The notes: generated by a model not told the origin, from the sequence alone. Positions 1-39,521 are shown, numbered from the stretch's first letter. The stretch: 64,000 nt of DNA from Glandiceps talaboti (GCF_964340395.1 NC_135556.1:11796910-11860909), one strand, 5' to 3'. Program-made: numbers and translations.

Positions 1-963
1 AACACAAAGAGAAACGCGATGACCCAAATCGACCAAATATGCTTCAAGTCTGACTATCTTTTGCCATGTTGACAGGGTATCACCAGGTCAACAAAGCAGT
101 AATGCATGGGGCTTTAGCACTCCATTCCATTATGTACGCCCTAAAAGCATTACAGGATCCTGCGACTCTGATCTGGTATTTTTTTTGTCCGTTGAATTGA
201 CATTCAATTACACCAAAGGTCGTGCTATCTGCTCTCTTGATGTAGGAAATTTTGCTGCAGCTGTCGATTTTGATCTTTCTTAAAACCACATACTATTGAG
301 GTTATGAACTCCTGCATATTGCTGGATCATTAACTCCATCAGATTAGACGTGAAGATTAAACGTGAAATGATGTCTGATGCGACTTATCATCGACTATTA
401 AAGACCTCCGGTATATAATCTATTTCAAAGCACGTCCAGAATGAATCTGGTAAATATATAACATTCGGAATAATCATCAATTTCTAGCAAATATCTTTAG
501 ACATCCAAATGAAAAGAACCGATCGATTGTATTTTCAGAATTATAATGATGTTAAGGTAGAATATGCCATGGAATTAAACCCTTTAAACTTTTGCTGTTA
601 CTTTGTTCAAAAGATCACCTTACACAATTTTGAAACAAAGTTCAAAGTGATATCAGAATTTAGTCATTTTAGATTCCAGTATTATGGCGACCGATCGCAA
701 ATACTGCATTAACTCTGAGACCACCAAGCGGTCTGAGGTTAACTCTGTAGGAAAACAAAAGACTGATGATTTCCTTGAAGACAAGATGGTAAAGCCCCAA
801 AATTATTTTATAATTTCAAAAAGGATTAGGAACAAGCTTTCATACGGCAAAGTCGGGAGAGAGAAAATTTGAGTTTCAGGGAATGTTGTCCACCAGGTGC
901 ACTCTATAATAACTAATATACTGTGAGAAGTATATGTATATATATATGTGTGTGTAATTGCAT
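1..963. other. Non-repetitive sequence, no gene recognised
   Basis: Only short frames are present. A minus-strand frame at 289-80 after AAACCACATACTATTG has mixed composition and no recognised domain (see findings). Confidence 0.6.
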
Positions 964-970
964 ATACAAA

Positions 971-1761
971 CACAGGGTGCAGCGAACATGTAATTGATTG
1001 ATGGATCGATCGATCTATTTACTGATTGATTTATTATTTGGTTGATAGATTGAATGATTAATTTTGTGATGAAATATTATTTTGTGTGTGATATTGATCA
1101 ATTGACTGATTGATTTTTGTGGTGATATAAAACTTGTTTGTTCTTTCCCTGGCTACCTTTCTCTCTTTCGCCTATATGTAATTCTCTCTTTATTGACTTA
1201 ATAAAGGCATGTCCATTATTCTTCTCTTATCTTAATGAAAACACCCATAATCTTATAATTGCCAAGAGACGGTTACATTAACACTTTGCTTTATCCCTTA
1301 TCTTCTGTGAGATTATCACACTCATTCATGCATTAACTGGTTTCTTCCTTGTTTGAGTGCTTGTCCGGTGTGATAATCACCCAGTAGATAAGAGATAAAC
1401 CCGGCTAGTTATGAGATTAGGAGTGTTTTAATTTAGATAAGAGGAGAATAATGGACAGGACATTTTTATTTAGTTAATAAAGAGAGAATTAATATACAGC
1501 TGAAAGAGATAAAAGTAGCCAGTGGAAAGAAGACGAAAAGTTTTATATCACAACAAAAACAATCAGTCAATTGATCATTATCACCATGGATGTATCTCCT
1601 AATACATCCGTGATATCACAAACAAAATAAGTTTTATTTCACCACAAAAATTAATCATTCAATCGATCGATCAATCATTTAACCAAGTAATAAATCAATC
1701 AATAAATCGATCGATCGCTAAATCGATCAATCATTCAATTACATATTCGCTGCACCCTGTG
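971..1761. mobile_element. Long foldback (inverted-repeat) element with 7-bp target duplication
   Basis: The two halves are imperfect reverse complements over nearly 350 bp per arm, from CACAGGGTGCAGCGAA at 971 to TTCGCTGCACCCTGTG ending at 1761, with a short centre near 1335-1370. The arms carry degenerate GATT/GATC repeats. Both ends are flanked by ATACAAA (964-970 and 1762-1768). No transposase frame is present, so it is non-autonomous. The terminal CA...TG and 7-bp duplication do not fix a superfamily. Confidence 0.85.
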
Positions 1762-1768
1762 ATACAAA

Positions 1769-2886
1769 CTGGTTTTAGACACATATTTGCGTTGATGTTT
1801 CAGAAGCACAATACTGTCGTTTATTTCATTATAACTTGCACTTTGTATTATGACATCATTATTTACATCTGTCTACGGCATAACCCTAAAACCAATATTA
1901 TGCAAGTACGTTAAAAACGCAGGAACAGATGAACATGTTTAATAAAGTGAAAAAAATTTATACAAATAAATGGCGTAACCAAGGTAAATGATGGTAGCTA
2001 AGCATGGCACTTCAGCATGCTATATTATACATGTAGAATTGGAATCAGTAATCTCGGAAGTGAACGTTGCCTGGCTCGCTAAAAAAAAACCAGTCTAATA
2101 TTTGTTTCATTACGTAGTGCCATTACCTTAGCAGATTGTTAATAAAAGATAAAAATGCTAAAGATATCAGAAACAAACGAGACAAATAAACTAACAAGCA
2201 AACAAATGCAAACTAAATAATTTTCGTTTTTGTAAATAAATTTAGACTAAATCGTCTATATATGTAACTATATTTTGGGGGATTTACATATTGCATTAAA
2301 AATACAACTTTGGAAAAAATTTCAAACGTTTAGAAAAGTGTAGGCCTCCATTTCATTTTTCTTTCTGTTAGTAATATTAACTATATTATGTCGCCACTCG
2401 CAATTTGCGAAGAATTCAAAACATTGTTATTTGATATTTATATGTGCATTTAGACTGTCTCGGGTTAATGTTACATCAACATTCAGACTTGATATGTCTG
2501 TAGGGAATGGGACTTCTCCATTCCAACTAGTTGTCTACTTTTGAGTACCGACGAATCAATACATGGCAAATGGGTGATTTTCATGTGATTTAACGATTTC
2601 CTCTCCGCAGAATTTTGATGTGTGGAATGATGTTTCTGTGTGAGTAAAGTAAGCCAAATATTGGAAGCACAATTTTCGTGTTACAAAAAAAACCGTCTTT
2701 GTAAATTTGAATTGCAATGTGCAATAGAAAATAGACGTAATTTTGTCTTCTTGGCATGATGAGTGGACTGAACTGTTCAACCAATGAAAATTTTCACTCC
2801 TGTCGCTGCTATGAAACCAAATCAGTTTTATTTTAGTGGCATCCGATAACGAGTCATAACCTTAATCCTAACCAGCTGTATTGGCC
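1769..2886. other. AT-rich spacer, nothing recognised
   Basis: No coding or structured element was seen apart from scattered short A and T runs. Confidence 0.6.
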
Positions 2887-2887
2887 G

Positions 2888-2954
<67 letters not shown>

Positions 2955-2955
2955 A

Positions 2956-3044
<89 letters not shown>

Positions 3045-3106
3045 AAAAGAAAGTGTGGGGTGGACGGGCGGACGGACGGACGGACGGACGGACGGACGGA
3101 CGGACG

Positions 3107-3144
<38 letters not shown>

Positions 3145-3145
3145 A
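2887..3145. repeat. Compound microsatellite (GAAA)n-(GACA)n-(GGAC)n-(GACA)n
   Basis: Adjacent tetranucleotide tracts that differ by single-base changes, typical of stepwise conversion of one repeat into the next. Confidence 0.97.
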
Positions 3146-4654
3146 TGGAAAGTGAAATAAGGTTCAATTCAAAGACATGGACGTTTTTCACAATTGTAGA
3201 TAATAACAACTATGGTGACTGTGAGTCAGCGAAAGTGGCATCCTTTGCACCAAAGTATTACTGCCGGAAAATTTGAAAAGAGGAACAAGTCAGAGATCTG
3301 AGATAATCCTAGAAATACCAATACTGTAGTTAAGATTCATCAGACAGTAGCCCTTTCTCCAGCTGACCTGTCGACAGCGAAAAACGTACTCATTTAAGCC
3401 TGAAGATATGACAATTCTCATAGGCCCCTGGGCTTACATGTGACGTGCTAATCGATCGTTGTTCATCAAAAGCACGAATTGATGAATCAACATAAGGAAT
3501 TGACAGCATCTCTGGAGAATGACCACAGTCTTTGATAACTGTGGGCGACGTCTTAGAGAGGAGATATGATACTTTCAGGGAGAATTTGTACACCTGGCCC
3601 GTAATTGATGTGCCATGTCACTTGTTGTTTATAGACGTTGTTCAGTCACCAGAAGATGTTAAAGTTGAAGACAACTCAGACTTAATCATCCCTGGCTGAC
3701 ATCGGTACGCTCCCCCTTTTCACCAGCAATGGTTCGCATAGTTTGGTTATAATTGTGAATGCATAGTGTCAGTGAACACGTGCAATTTTAAGTAATGACT
3801 TTTAGAAAAAAGAAATGCAGCGGAAAAGATAGGAACGCGATAAGTTGTGTACGGAATGTGCTAATGCATTTCACAAGAGCAAGGAGATGACGTGGGCTTT
3901 GTTTTTCCTTTACCACGGATTAAAGTGACACAATCTGAGTTTATGAGCGTTTTTACTTGGCTAAATATACTACCATAAAAGTTCCATTGAACTATTTAAG
4001 CATAATGTTAATGTGTGTGCATGTTTTTCAGTGGTATTAAAGGAATCGTCTGACGTTAAAGGGGCACAAGCTGAGTTTGTATGTGTTATGCGTAGTTTTA
4101 CTGCATCTTAGAATGTACTCACAGTATTGTACTTACTAATTCAAAGCACACTTAACCACCACTTACAATTGACTGAACTCAGACCTGGTATTAAGATATA
4201 ACTAATACACGAACAGATGACGTAATTTATTATACGTATCAAAAAATGTCAGGAAATTCCTACTATGCAATCAACTGTTCTAACAATATCTGAAGACAAT
4301 CGTAATGCTATAGAGCAACATCAACACTATATTTGAATGTGGTTTTTATTTAAGAATTTTCACTTGAGTGAAAACCGTATAAACTCAGCTGGTGTCACTT
4401 TAATTTAACGTTGTTATTACAGTTGGTAGCATATGATGAAGGGGCCCTAAACATTTTGGTACTAGTGTACATTTACTAAACTATTACCATTGAATGGGTA
4501 TCACATTATCGCCTAGTATCCAATGTGAACTGTGTTAATAGTAAGGCGATGGTTACAGTGACATAACATGGGTTCACAGGCTTTCTATTTAGATGGTTTA
4601 GATAAAAAACATAAACCTTCGAATAATCTTAAGTGTGCATTCGGTGCACTTAAA
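3146..4654. other. Spacer with a thrice-repeated motif
   Basis: No gene recognised. A motif containing AAAGTGACAC..CTGAGTTTAT occurs at 3919 and 4060 (plus) and 4372-4416 (inverted), which could be remnants of an inverted-repeat element. Confidence 0.5.
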
Positions 4655-4745
4655 GACCCTCCACCCTCCTGGAGGGTCTAATGTGCACTACATGTCGTAA
4701 TCTGGTATCGTTAGTACAGTCATAAACCCTCCACCCACGGAGGGT
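4655..4745. repeat. Two short related hairpins
   Basis: GACCCTCCA...TGGAGGGTC (4655-4678, 6-nt loop) and ACCCTCC...GGAGGGT (4726-4745) are near copies, each followed by a GTGCAC- or GTACAC-like sequence. Function unknown. Confidence 0.7.
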
Positions 4746-4943
4746 CTATGGTACACTTGATGATACATTGGCGTTCTCTTGATATAACTATTGTATATAT
4801 CAGTATAAGAACATATTTGTATACCATGTCGTGGAATCATTTCTGTATCATACCCGAAGTCTAGGTTCGAACCCTACTTACTGCTAATGATGGTAAACTA
4901 TGTTTCAGTATAAAGTAGAAAACTATTAAGTACCTTTTAAGAC

Positions 4944-5307
4944 CAGCGACAGGCTATTAAACATGAACAAGTGAAACTTGTTACAGACAGGGAAAGTAAA
5001 CAGCATTAGATTACTAACACTTAGCACAGCATGTTAGAAGTACAGAGACATGTATTACATTCCATCACTTGATAAGAACACTTTTATGACCTTTTCACAT
5101 AATAGGTCAATTTCACAAACAAATTTCAAGTTCTCCTGGCATTTCCTGTACACGTAAAGATGCATTAAAACCGTTCTTATCAAATCATGAAATGTAATAC
5201 ATGTTTCCTAACTCCATCATGCTGTGCCAAGTGTTATTAAACCCAATTTTTTCCTTCATTTTCCCTGTTTGTAACAAGTTCCATTTGTTCATGTTAGCCT
5301 GTGACTG
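4944..5307. mobile_element. Foldback element with CAG...CTG ends
   Basis: Arms 4944-5090 and 5170-5307 are imperfect inverted copies, for example AGGCTATTAAACATGAACAA against TTGTTCATGTTAGCCT, and CACTTGATAAGAAC against GTTCTTATCAAAT. No coding sequence and no clear target duplication are seen. Confidence 0.7.
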
Positions 5308-5764
5308 CTTGTACTATGACAGTCTATGCAGCAATTGAGCACTGCCCCAATCCTTTGGACAAAAAAATCATAGTTTTCTTATTCCAAAATGAGCAATTCA
5401 CCAAATGCCAATGTGATAATGATCGAGAACTCTTCCCGTACGTAAGCGTATTCATTATAACATGGTTTTTCCTCCTTCCATAAAACATGTTTCATTTGCG
5501 AAAATATCTTAACTGAGAAAAAAGCACCACAAAGCAACATCATAGAACAAATAAGCTTAATGAACGATTTTATAATTGTATTTGGAATCACATTTTAATG
5601 GCAAATTTCTGAATATTTTATAACTAATAACATGACATGATTAGGAAGTACCACCCGTTTCATGTTAATGTTCATTGGCTCTAGATCTGTTTGACATTTA
5701 CAACATGGAAACTGCATATGCTATGCTTTAAGATACGTTTTGTCTAAAAAGGAAATAAACCAGT

Positions 5765-5950
5765 TAAAGGTATTGCAACTAGACGCAGACACAACGGCGC
5801 TAATGTTTTGATAGCTGCAAGGTGGTACATTTAGTTAATTCCATTTACCAAATTAGACAAAATGGCCCAAGAAACCGTATTCACTTAATCTTGCTATCTT
5901 AAAATGTAGCATGTGCAGTTCTTCTGCGGGGTTGTATCAAATAGAGCAAG
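5765..5950. mobile_element. MITE family A fragment
   Basis: It shares GACAAAATGG..CAAGAAAC, ATCTTGCTATCTTAAAATG and TTGTATCAAATAGAGC with the right part of family A. The left part is missing or diverged. Confidence 0.55.
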
Positions 5951-6609
5951 TGAACACTAATCTAAAACGAATAGCAGCAAATACCACACTGGTGGCACAG
6001 ACGTACCTTTACGTTAGATTGAATGAAAGGTGTGATTTCTTTGATTAATGATAGCTCTGAATATAACCAGTTGGAGAAAATTGTGAGCGACATTTTTTTT
6101 TGCCAACTAGTTTAAAGTGTTTTAACTGCATGTCAATGTTATATTGTTCCCCTTCATTATTCTTTATATCTGTCGTTATTAATTCACTGCGCATTGCGTT
6201 CGAAATAAAGGCAATATAAAGTATTCGTCTTGCTTTGGGAGTATCATATCCATTTAACCAATTGAATTGGTAAATTAGTTTCTGCAGTAATTTATCGACA
6301 TATCTGAATGACTTCGCCTATTCCGTATTTGTAGTGACGAGAGGCGCGTTTCGTTTCTACACTTTCGAAATTGTCAATTTAGTTTTAATGTTTTGCCAAA
6401 GTAATTATTTTCAGAAGGATATAGAAAACTAAATTTCCCGAAACGAATAGGTAATTTCCAACAACAACACGAAGTCACGTCGTTATCAAGAACTATTTGA
6501 GGTAATTTCATAGTAAAGGTGACAGGTCAAAATTCTAAATATAAACAAACATTGTTGTGTTGTGATTGATAAATGGGTTACTATTCCGTGAGCAATAGAA
6601 TGAATGTAA

Positions 6610-6692
<83 letters not shown>

Positions 6693-6734
6693 CCTGTCTG
6701 TCTGTCTGTCTGTCGGTCTGTGTCTGTCCGTCCC

Positions 6735-6765
<31 letters not shown>

Positions 6766-6814
6766 ATGTATGTATGTATGTATGTATGTATGTATGTATG
6801 TATGTATGTATGCA

Positions 6815-6846
<32 letters not shown>

Positions 6847-6872
6847 TGCCTGCCTGCCTGCGTGCGTGCGTA
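6610..6872. repeat. Compound microsatellite (GT)n-(GTCT)n-(GTAT)n-(GCCT)n
   Basis: Four consecutive simple-repeat types in about 260 bp. The long open frames here on both strands are repeat artefacts. Confidence 0.97.
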
Positions 6873-7680
6873 TGGTGTGTTTTCACGTTGGGTAATTAAC
6901 ACCTTCCACATTTAGGAAAACACGAAGGAAGAGCGCATTCATGTCATCACAGCAGATTGAGTGAGACAAGTTAATGGAGATAGGCCTCAATCAATGCATC
7001 GTTATTGAATGGAATGCAATTGCTTGGAGCAGAGACAGAGACGTATTAGGGAGGTCGTTTTGAGTTTGTAGTGAGGAAATGATCGAAGATTTCCTTCGGC
7101 TTCACTCAAAGCAGTAATTAGTACGTTTTACTGAGACACATTAAATTGGTATTACTAAGTTATCACGCTGACTTTGAGTAGGGTAAGGTTTATGGAGCTG
7201 GATTTAGATGTTTTTTGAAGAACTAGGAATTGACTTCAATCAACTCGTAAGAAGCAAAGTGAGGACAACACTATCTCTCAGCATCATCCAATTTAAAACC
7301 CTTCTTGTGTTCTAGTTTTTGACGCCTGTGTTTGCACGTATTCTTCTTTTACGTTATAATAATGTTAACTAAGCAAAGCAAGCTTCAGAAAATATGTTTT
7401 ATCAATTGTTTCATCATGCCGTAGTAGAGCTTATAATTAGCTCCTAGGATATTTTAGTTTCAGTGTTCCTTTGATCAGCAATGACTTTAGATTTTACTTA
7501 CACTAATAACCCACTCTGTAAACACTTGTATGCAGTACATGTGTCATATAACGCATCCTAACCCCATGTCAACAACAGAGTGTGCTCATTAGAACACTCA
7601 TTAGATATCATATCCTTGTTTCAGGAACAATCTAAATTTGATCTAAATCTAGTTTCGATATATCCTGCTAACACATTTAA
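6873..7680. other. Spacer, nothing recognised
   Basis: Unique AT-rich sequence without convincing frames or repeats. Confidence 0.6.
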
Positions 7681-7921
<241 letters not shown>

Positions 7922-8498
7922 GAAGGTGAAAATATAACCCACTTTGGCTTGAAACACCACTTAAATTCATTCATAGCAAGAACAGTCTCAGGTGATATTA
8001 CAAGTGTGTGTCAAGTAAACGAGGGTTTCAAAGCCCAAAGCCTCAATTCACAATCACAAATGTTAGTTAAAGACGCCAGAACATATCTTATGACGTACTT
8101 AACCTTCCACGGTGTTCTTGAATCTATAGTAAGTCTTTTAGACTAAATAGAGTGCCAACATTTGCATATGATTTCTTGCTTATGATAGACGTCTTATAAC
8201 CAACATGTTAATCAACAACGTAGAAAGTCTCTAATGATATAGATACCCTCGATTGCTTTAAATGGAAAGCGGTCACTCGACTTACTTTACCAGACTTTGA
8301 GTCTCCTAAATGATGACCTTTAAGAGGTTAATGAGCTTTAGTTTTCCCCATTTCATTTAGTGGTAGTTTGTTCCAATGCGGAGGAAAAAAGCTGTCCAAA
8401 CAATCTTACAATGTCAGACATATCAAATTAATATTTGTTATCTATGTCCTTATACAGCCTTTGACAGTTTGTACGGTAATTATTTCTTTTTCTAACAG
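7922..8498. other. Sequence upstream of the LDLa exon
   Basis: A signal-peptide exon ending in phase 1 should lie upstream of 8499, but none with an ATG, a hydrophobic core and a usable donor was found here. No promoter element was recognised. Confidence 0.5.
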
Positions 8499-34149
<25,651 letters not shown>

Positions 34150-35810
34150 AAAGGGCAACGTACGAGTTATTTCCAAAACTTACTCTATCTATTGAAGGAA
34201 ATTTGTATCTTGACTTACGTAGTTGATTTGCTTAGCTTCCTTGTACAGCAATTTGAGCTCAAACAATGTAAATTTGTTTTTCTGTGTAGCAAAACCATCT
34301 GAGCATATAGTTACGGAAATATGGACAAATAGTGCTATGTTAAAATCCTTAAAAGAAACACAAGTTCTTACTTTGAAAAAAATCAAGAGCTGCCACTGCT
34401 GTACAGTAAAACATTTCAAAAGGCTTAAGCATGATAAGCTGCGCATATATATTTACATATGCATCTGTCAAGATTATGTGGCAGTGATAGCCGGATTTAT
34501 GGCTACACCTTTAGGCGTACAGATCGCTGTAGTGATTGTGTGTTAGATCAACACCAAAGATCAAACAAGATTAGTAAATGTCTGTTGAAGTGATATCAGA
34601 CGTTATACATGTAAAACGCTATTAGTAATCTCTGTACAGTCCCTCGCCTTCTTACATGCATTCTAGAACCGACAAGTACAGAACTGATATGAATTGGGTA
34701 AACTATATTAATAGATGATTTTGACGTAGCCAACAAAAAGACGGTTTCTCTTATAAAGTTAGTCAGATTCTGGGATGGTTTAGTGCAAGTACTAAATAAA
34801 TATAAGTCCATTTTCACTCTTAAAACAAGACATTATAGTGTCAAATCGGATGTTTACAATGTATATATCACATATTAAAGGACAATATATATAGTGTGTT
34901 TAAATATATCCATCGAACTCTCTTACTAATATATGATATAACCACTTCTGTACACCTTGCGGTTAGGTGTATGTCTGTTAAGAGACATTTTGTATTACGT
35001 GCAAATGTCTAAAATAGAGTTAGCAATATTTCAAGTCCCTTATCCTTTATATAGTTGTGATATCCCTATCTATACAAACACTGGACCTAACTGCTTCCAT
35101 TCATTTCATTGTTCAGCCCTGTCATCTGAAGGAAAGCACATCTTAGCTGGTATTATAACATGACTGATATCAAATAATGTAGTATACCATTAGGTGTTGA
35201 TGAGCCACACTGCAGCTTCCTGTGTACATGTGTATCGTATTTTGTGTCATTTTTAGATCCTACATGGATCTAGAATTATCATTTTGGAGTCTAAAGGAAA
35301 ATTATCTTCTTTCAATTTCCATTTGAAGAAAGCTGTAGTAGACGTGAGACAACATTTTCAAATATAATTGTCTGCTCTGCGTGACTTACTAGCTTTGATG
35401 TCCTGCCCACACAATCAACGATAGCGCTCCATGCTAGCTATGTCAACTCAATATCAATGCGACTGCTGACAGTTCTTTTTGTGACACAATGCGCTTCGGG
35501 ACCAATCTTTCTTTAAAATGGAAGTTCTTAAAGTCTGTACAAACTTTACCAAATAAAAGCGTATTCCTCGATAATCTGAAATAAATTAACTTGGAATTCA
35601 CCGTCTTGTTTTAAACAAAGTTGGCAAGCAATCTATTATTTTCACAGAGTTGAAAAAGCTATATAAGTGACTTAATTGTGATATAGATTGCCCTCAAATT
35701 CAAATATTTGTCGGATGACACGTGGTGGCTTATAACTCTTGACTTTATAATTCGCTTTGAGTTTTCTTTATCAAAGTAATTGAAGGATTTATAGCTAAAA
35801 TGATGTTGGT

Positions 35811-36156
35811 TTGGTGTTTCACTCATGGGACAGTACGTTTTTGACACAAAGATAGATATATTTCAACCCTAGACTAACAATAACAGAAACACAATAAACA
35901 CAGCAGGATCCTTCACCCAATCACATTGAACACTGATAAGCATTGATATTGATAAACGGGCTTCTAATGAAAACATTACACATGGACTTGATTACTTTAA
36001 TCACTGCCATTGTTTATTTTCTAACTGATAATCAACATTTATACTTGACTACTTCTACATCTCCACTGTACACGACACCTATGCAATGTTTCTTTTGCAT
36101 TAGAAGTTGTCTGAGGGTGTGTATTAATGTCATGTCACATGAGTGAAATACCAAGT
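35811..36156 (-). mobile_element. Inverted-repeat element family D, copy 1
   Basis: It begins TTGGTGTTTCACTCATGGGA and ends CATGAGTGAAATACCAAG, which are inverted ends. Internally CTTCTACATCTCCACTGT and TTTCTTTTGCATTAGAAGTT are the reverse complement of copy 3. Confidence 0.65.
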
Positions 36157-38269
36157 CCACATCAGTTTAGCTATAAGGGTTTTCATTTCCAATGGTTTGG
36201 TGACATATTCATCTAAACTATCGAACTCTGATTTAGCTGAGTATGATGATTTGGCACTGAAAAAGATATCTTTCATATATACAATCTGGCTTCTATTTAT
36301 TTAGCTGAAAGACACAATGACCCCAAGACATATATAAAAGTGCTAAGAACAGTGTCTGCAAACAACAATCTGATATATCTTTTTTATCACCTGTCTTATG
36401 TATATATCACATTCTGCTGGTTGACAAATGTATGAATATTTGTCATCACATTTTTCATAATCCAGATATCTTGTTGGCGTGACCTGTTAAAATCACTATA
36501 TTTTTGTGTTTTGTGTGTTGTATACTTTATTTATGTCTAGTCATTCATCATCGACCAGGCTGGGATGATGATCTGTTTGTCAATGGTACAACTGATCTCT
36601 TGGAAAAACATACAACATTTTTCAACTTTTCTTCGATTTAGTTTCTCATCAGTTATCACTTTTAAAACAACCAAAACTCCCTGAAGTCTACCTACTAACA
36701 ACTGTCATAGCAATATATCAAACCACCTTTCCTCGAGTTCTGTGTTTTTGAATCCAACATCTGTGTACTGTGTGTGTATTTGTAATTTGATTCCTCCCAT
36801 GCCAATAAAAAAATATGCCGCTTAATATTGTTTTTCCATTTTCTAATCATACATATCCCGAATTGAATTTACTTTACCAGTAAATCAAATTTATATGCTA
36901 GAAAAAATACTGGAGTTTTTAATTGAGGGTAATATTAAAGTTGACAACTGGTCTCCTGAGGACGCTAATGGCATTTTGAGAAAGTATGGTCCAGATGTGA
37001 CAAAATAGTCGAATTGTACACGTCCATGAATATGTATTTCCAGATTCTAAAGGTAATACTTCGTGTCTCACAAACCCATGTTCACGCATACGTTTAACTA
37101 CAAGAAACGATTTACTTTAAATATGTCGAACCCGAAGAACTAAATTCACTCGTTATGATGTATTGCCCCGTATGAGACTTAAACTATAACAAGATTAACA
37201 TAATCTAATATTTCAAAATTGCATTTTGTAAAGTGATTGAGTTACCTACATGTGTTTTTATTGGATTTAATATCGTTACGCAGTTGTTTGTCATATCAGA
37301 AGTAATTACGATTTTCGTTTAATTGACAAGCTCTATTATGGTATTAACGGTTATATTTCATGTTACTTTAACATTAACAGCTACTCATTTCAAAGTACGT
37401 ATTTTCCTAAATATGTTTATACAATTCTTCCTGTCCAATTGGGAGCTGTCCAAACTAAAAGGAAGAGCTTCGACTACCTATTTAATCAACATTTTATCAC
37501 GTAATTGCACTCCTTGTCATAGTTACTTAGCATATAATGTAGGTGTTGAGACACATACATTCCTGGTAAAAAAGAAAGCAATCAACGCTTGAAGATTTTA
37601 CGCTATTGTAAAACAGAACACATGAAAGGATTCATCACTCAAAGTCGACAGACCAAACATTTGTCTCAAACACCACATGAAAATATTACTGTAATATTAT
37701 GTACGGCAGACGCTTTGCAGAAGTTTGTATTTGAAGTTATTTAGTATTTACCCTCCCTGTCACAGATGTTTAATATCTGGATGTTTGAGAAATGTTAACC
37801 TCAGGTCAAAGGTGTTTGATGGTTTGATGCTTCATTTTACTCAAAAACAGAAAACATCAAAGATTTTATCGATCTGAGGTCAACAGTTCACTGTGGTTAT
37901 TGCTTAGATAGTAAGCCTCAACAACTCAGACTTTGATGTGCTCTATTTTCAGATGAAATTGTTGATTCGAATCCTTAAAATGTCATGCCTTTCGTTATGA
38001 TGGGCCTGTATGTGTGCCCCAAACATCCAAATACTATTAACTGACATGCTAATCTAATCTAATCTAATCTAAGATGCAACTCAAATGTGAAAATGATTCC
38101 TGGACATTTCCTGAAACTCGAAGTCGTAAACATCAACTACGCACCGTAGCAATTGATTGGGAAAATGTAAACAAAATAATAATCATCTAGCTGACATCTT
38201 TATATTATCATTAATGAACACATGTATTATCCATTCAAGTCTTAGCCACGTGATGAAATATTCCATGAA

Positions 38270-38517
38270 TAAAAATGCTGATGATCATAACATCTTGTTA
38301 TTAGTGGTGGACAACTAAAATGGCTTTGAAGGTCCCGAAAGGTCTTCACCTTATCACAATATCAAACTGTCCATGAACATACATCAGAGACACCCAATGT
38401 TATTCTGTATCAATATATATGTCTGCTTGATATATGAAGAAGACTTTTCGGCACCTTCAAAGCCAGTTTTAGTTGCCTACTACTGATGAGATGATGTTCT
38501 GATCAGCAGTATTTTTC
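38270..38517. mobile_element. Inverted-repeat element family C
   Basis: Arms of about 80 bp: 38270-38350 contains CAACTAAAATGGCTTTGAAG and 38438-38517 contains CTTCAAAGCCAGTTTTAGTT in reverse. The outer part AAAAATGCTGATGATCA against TGATCAGCAGTATTTTT also matches. A related arm occurs at 58045-58155. Confidence 0.65.
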
Positions 38518-39521
38518 TAGACGACTAGTGCAAGGGTTGTATATGTACCTGGAATGCATATTACATTCAGTCTATATTTGAGTGCAAACATACAATTCAT
38601 AAACAACACGATCGACAGTTAAAGTTGTCTTACATCCACAAGTGTACTCGTTTTTATTCCGAATGTTTAACTCCACATAAATCGAAATGGAAAAATTGTG
38701 CAAAGACAGGTGATATAGTAATTCAACCCTTAGTAATAAAGTTTAAACGAGCAAATATATATTCAATTCGTGGGTTATGATATCCCATGTTCCTATTAGC
38801 CTATAGAAATAAAAACACATTTAAATCATTCAAGTTCATTATTATTGCAAAAAAAGTATCATTCCAGTTTGCCGTCCGTATATTTTAAGTAAAATAACCC
38901 AAAACCTCATCATCATCATCCTATATTAAATTTTGTACATTGCTGTTAAGACATCACATATGTCAAATGTTAACTGGCAAAAACTTACAAATATACTAAT
39001 TACTATTTATTTTAATAAGCTAAACATTAAATACAGATATGTTGTAATTTCTGAAATATTTAACCTCCCAATAAACAACCAAATTTCAAAAGCTGAAACG
39101 AGATTCATATTAACTTTTTTTTTCAAAAAAGCAATATTCTGTAATTTAAGTATCGACAATTTTGTTGGTCACAAGTTAAGTAATATAAATACTACGATAT
39201 CCTTGAATAAGTATTGTCAAAAAATACTACATCTATGATAGAAACGTGGTTGAATGAATCCAAACTCTTTGAAAGGTTAAAATATCGAGAATTGAAATGT
39301 GCAGGTAACTGAATACGATCTTGTATGAAATATTTACAAGGTAAATATTACTGTCACAGAAGTAACATGTTGTTCTTTGTCGAATAGAATATTAGCATAA
39401 ATAACAAGGGATGTCTAATTGTGGAATATGTAACTGTTCGTTGTGTATACGCCAAGGCAAAATATAGGGTTGATTTTTATTAAGGGTCAGACAGTTAACA
39501 TTTACAGGAGAAATGAGGACG

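Noticed and set aside
4874-4892. GGTTCGAACCC resembling a tRNA B box
   Set aside because: No cloverleaf or A box at the right distance; too little to call a tRNA or SINE.
6486-6915. Overlapping long open frames on both strands
   Set aside because: They translate compound tetranucleotide repeats (CLSV, TDRQ, MYVC patterns). The same applies to frames at 2828-3276, 7580-7974, 8977-9349, 10257-10672, 12615-13449, 24307-24817, 46070-46496, 53783-54199 and 63572-63861.
34223-34546. 107-codon frame after the RXFP-like stop
   Set aside because: No recognisable domain, AT-driven composition, probably 3' UTR or intergenic.
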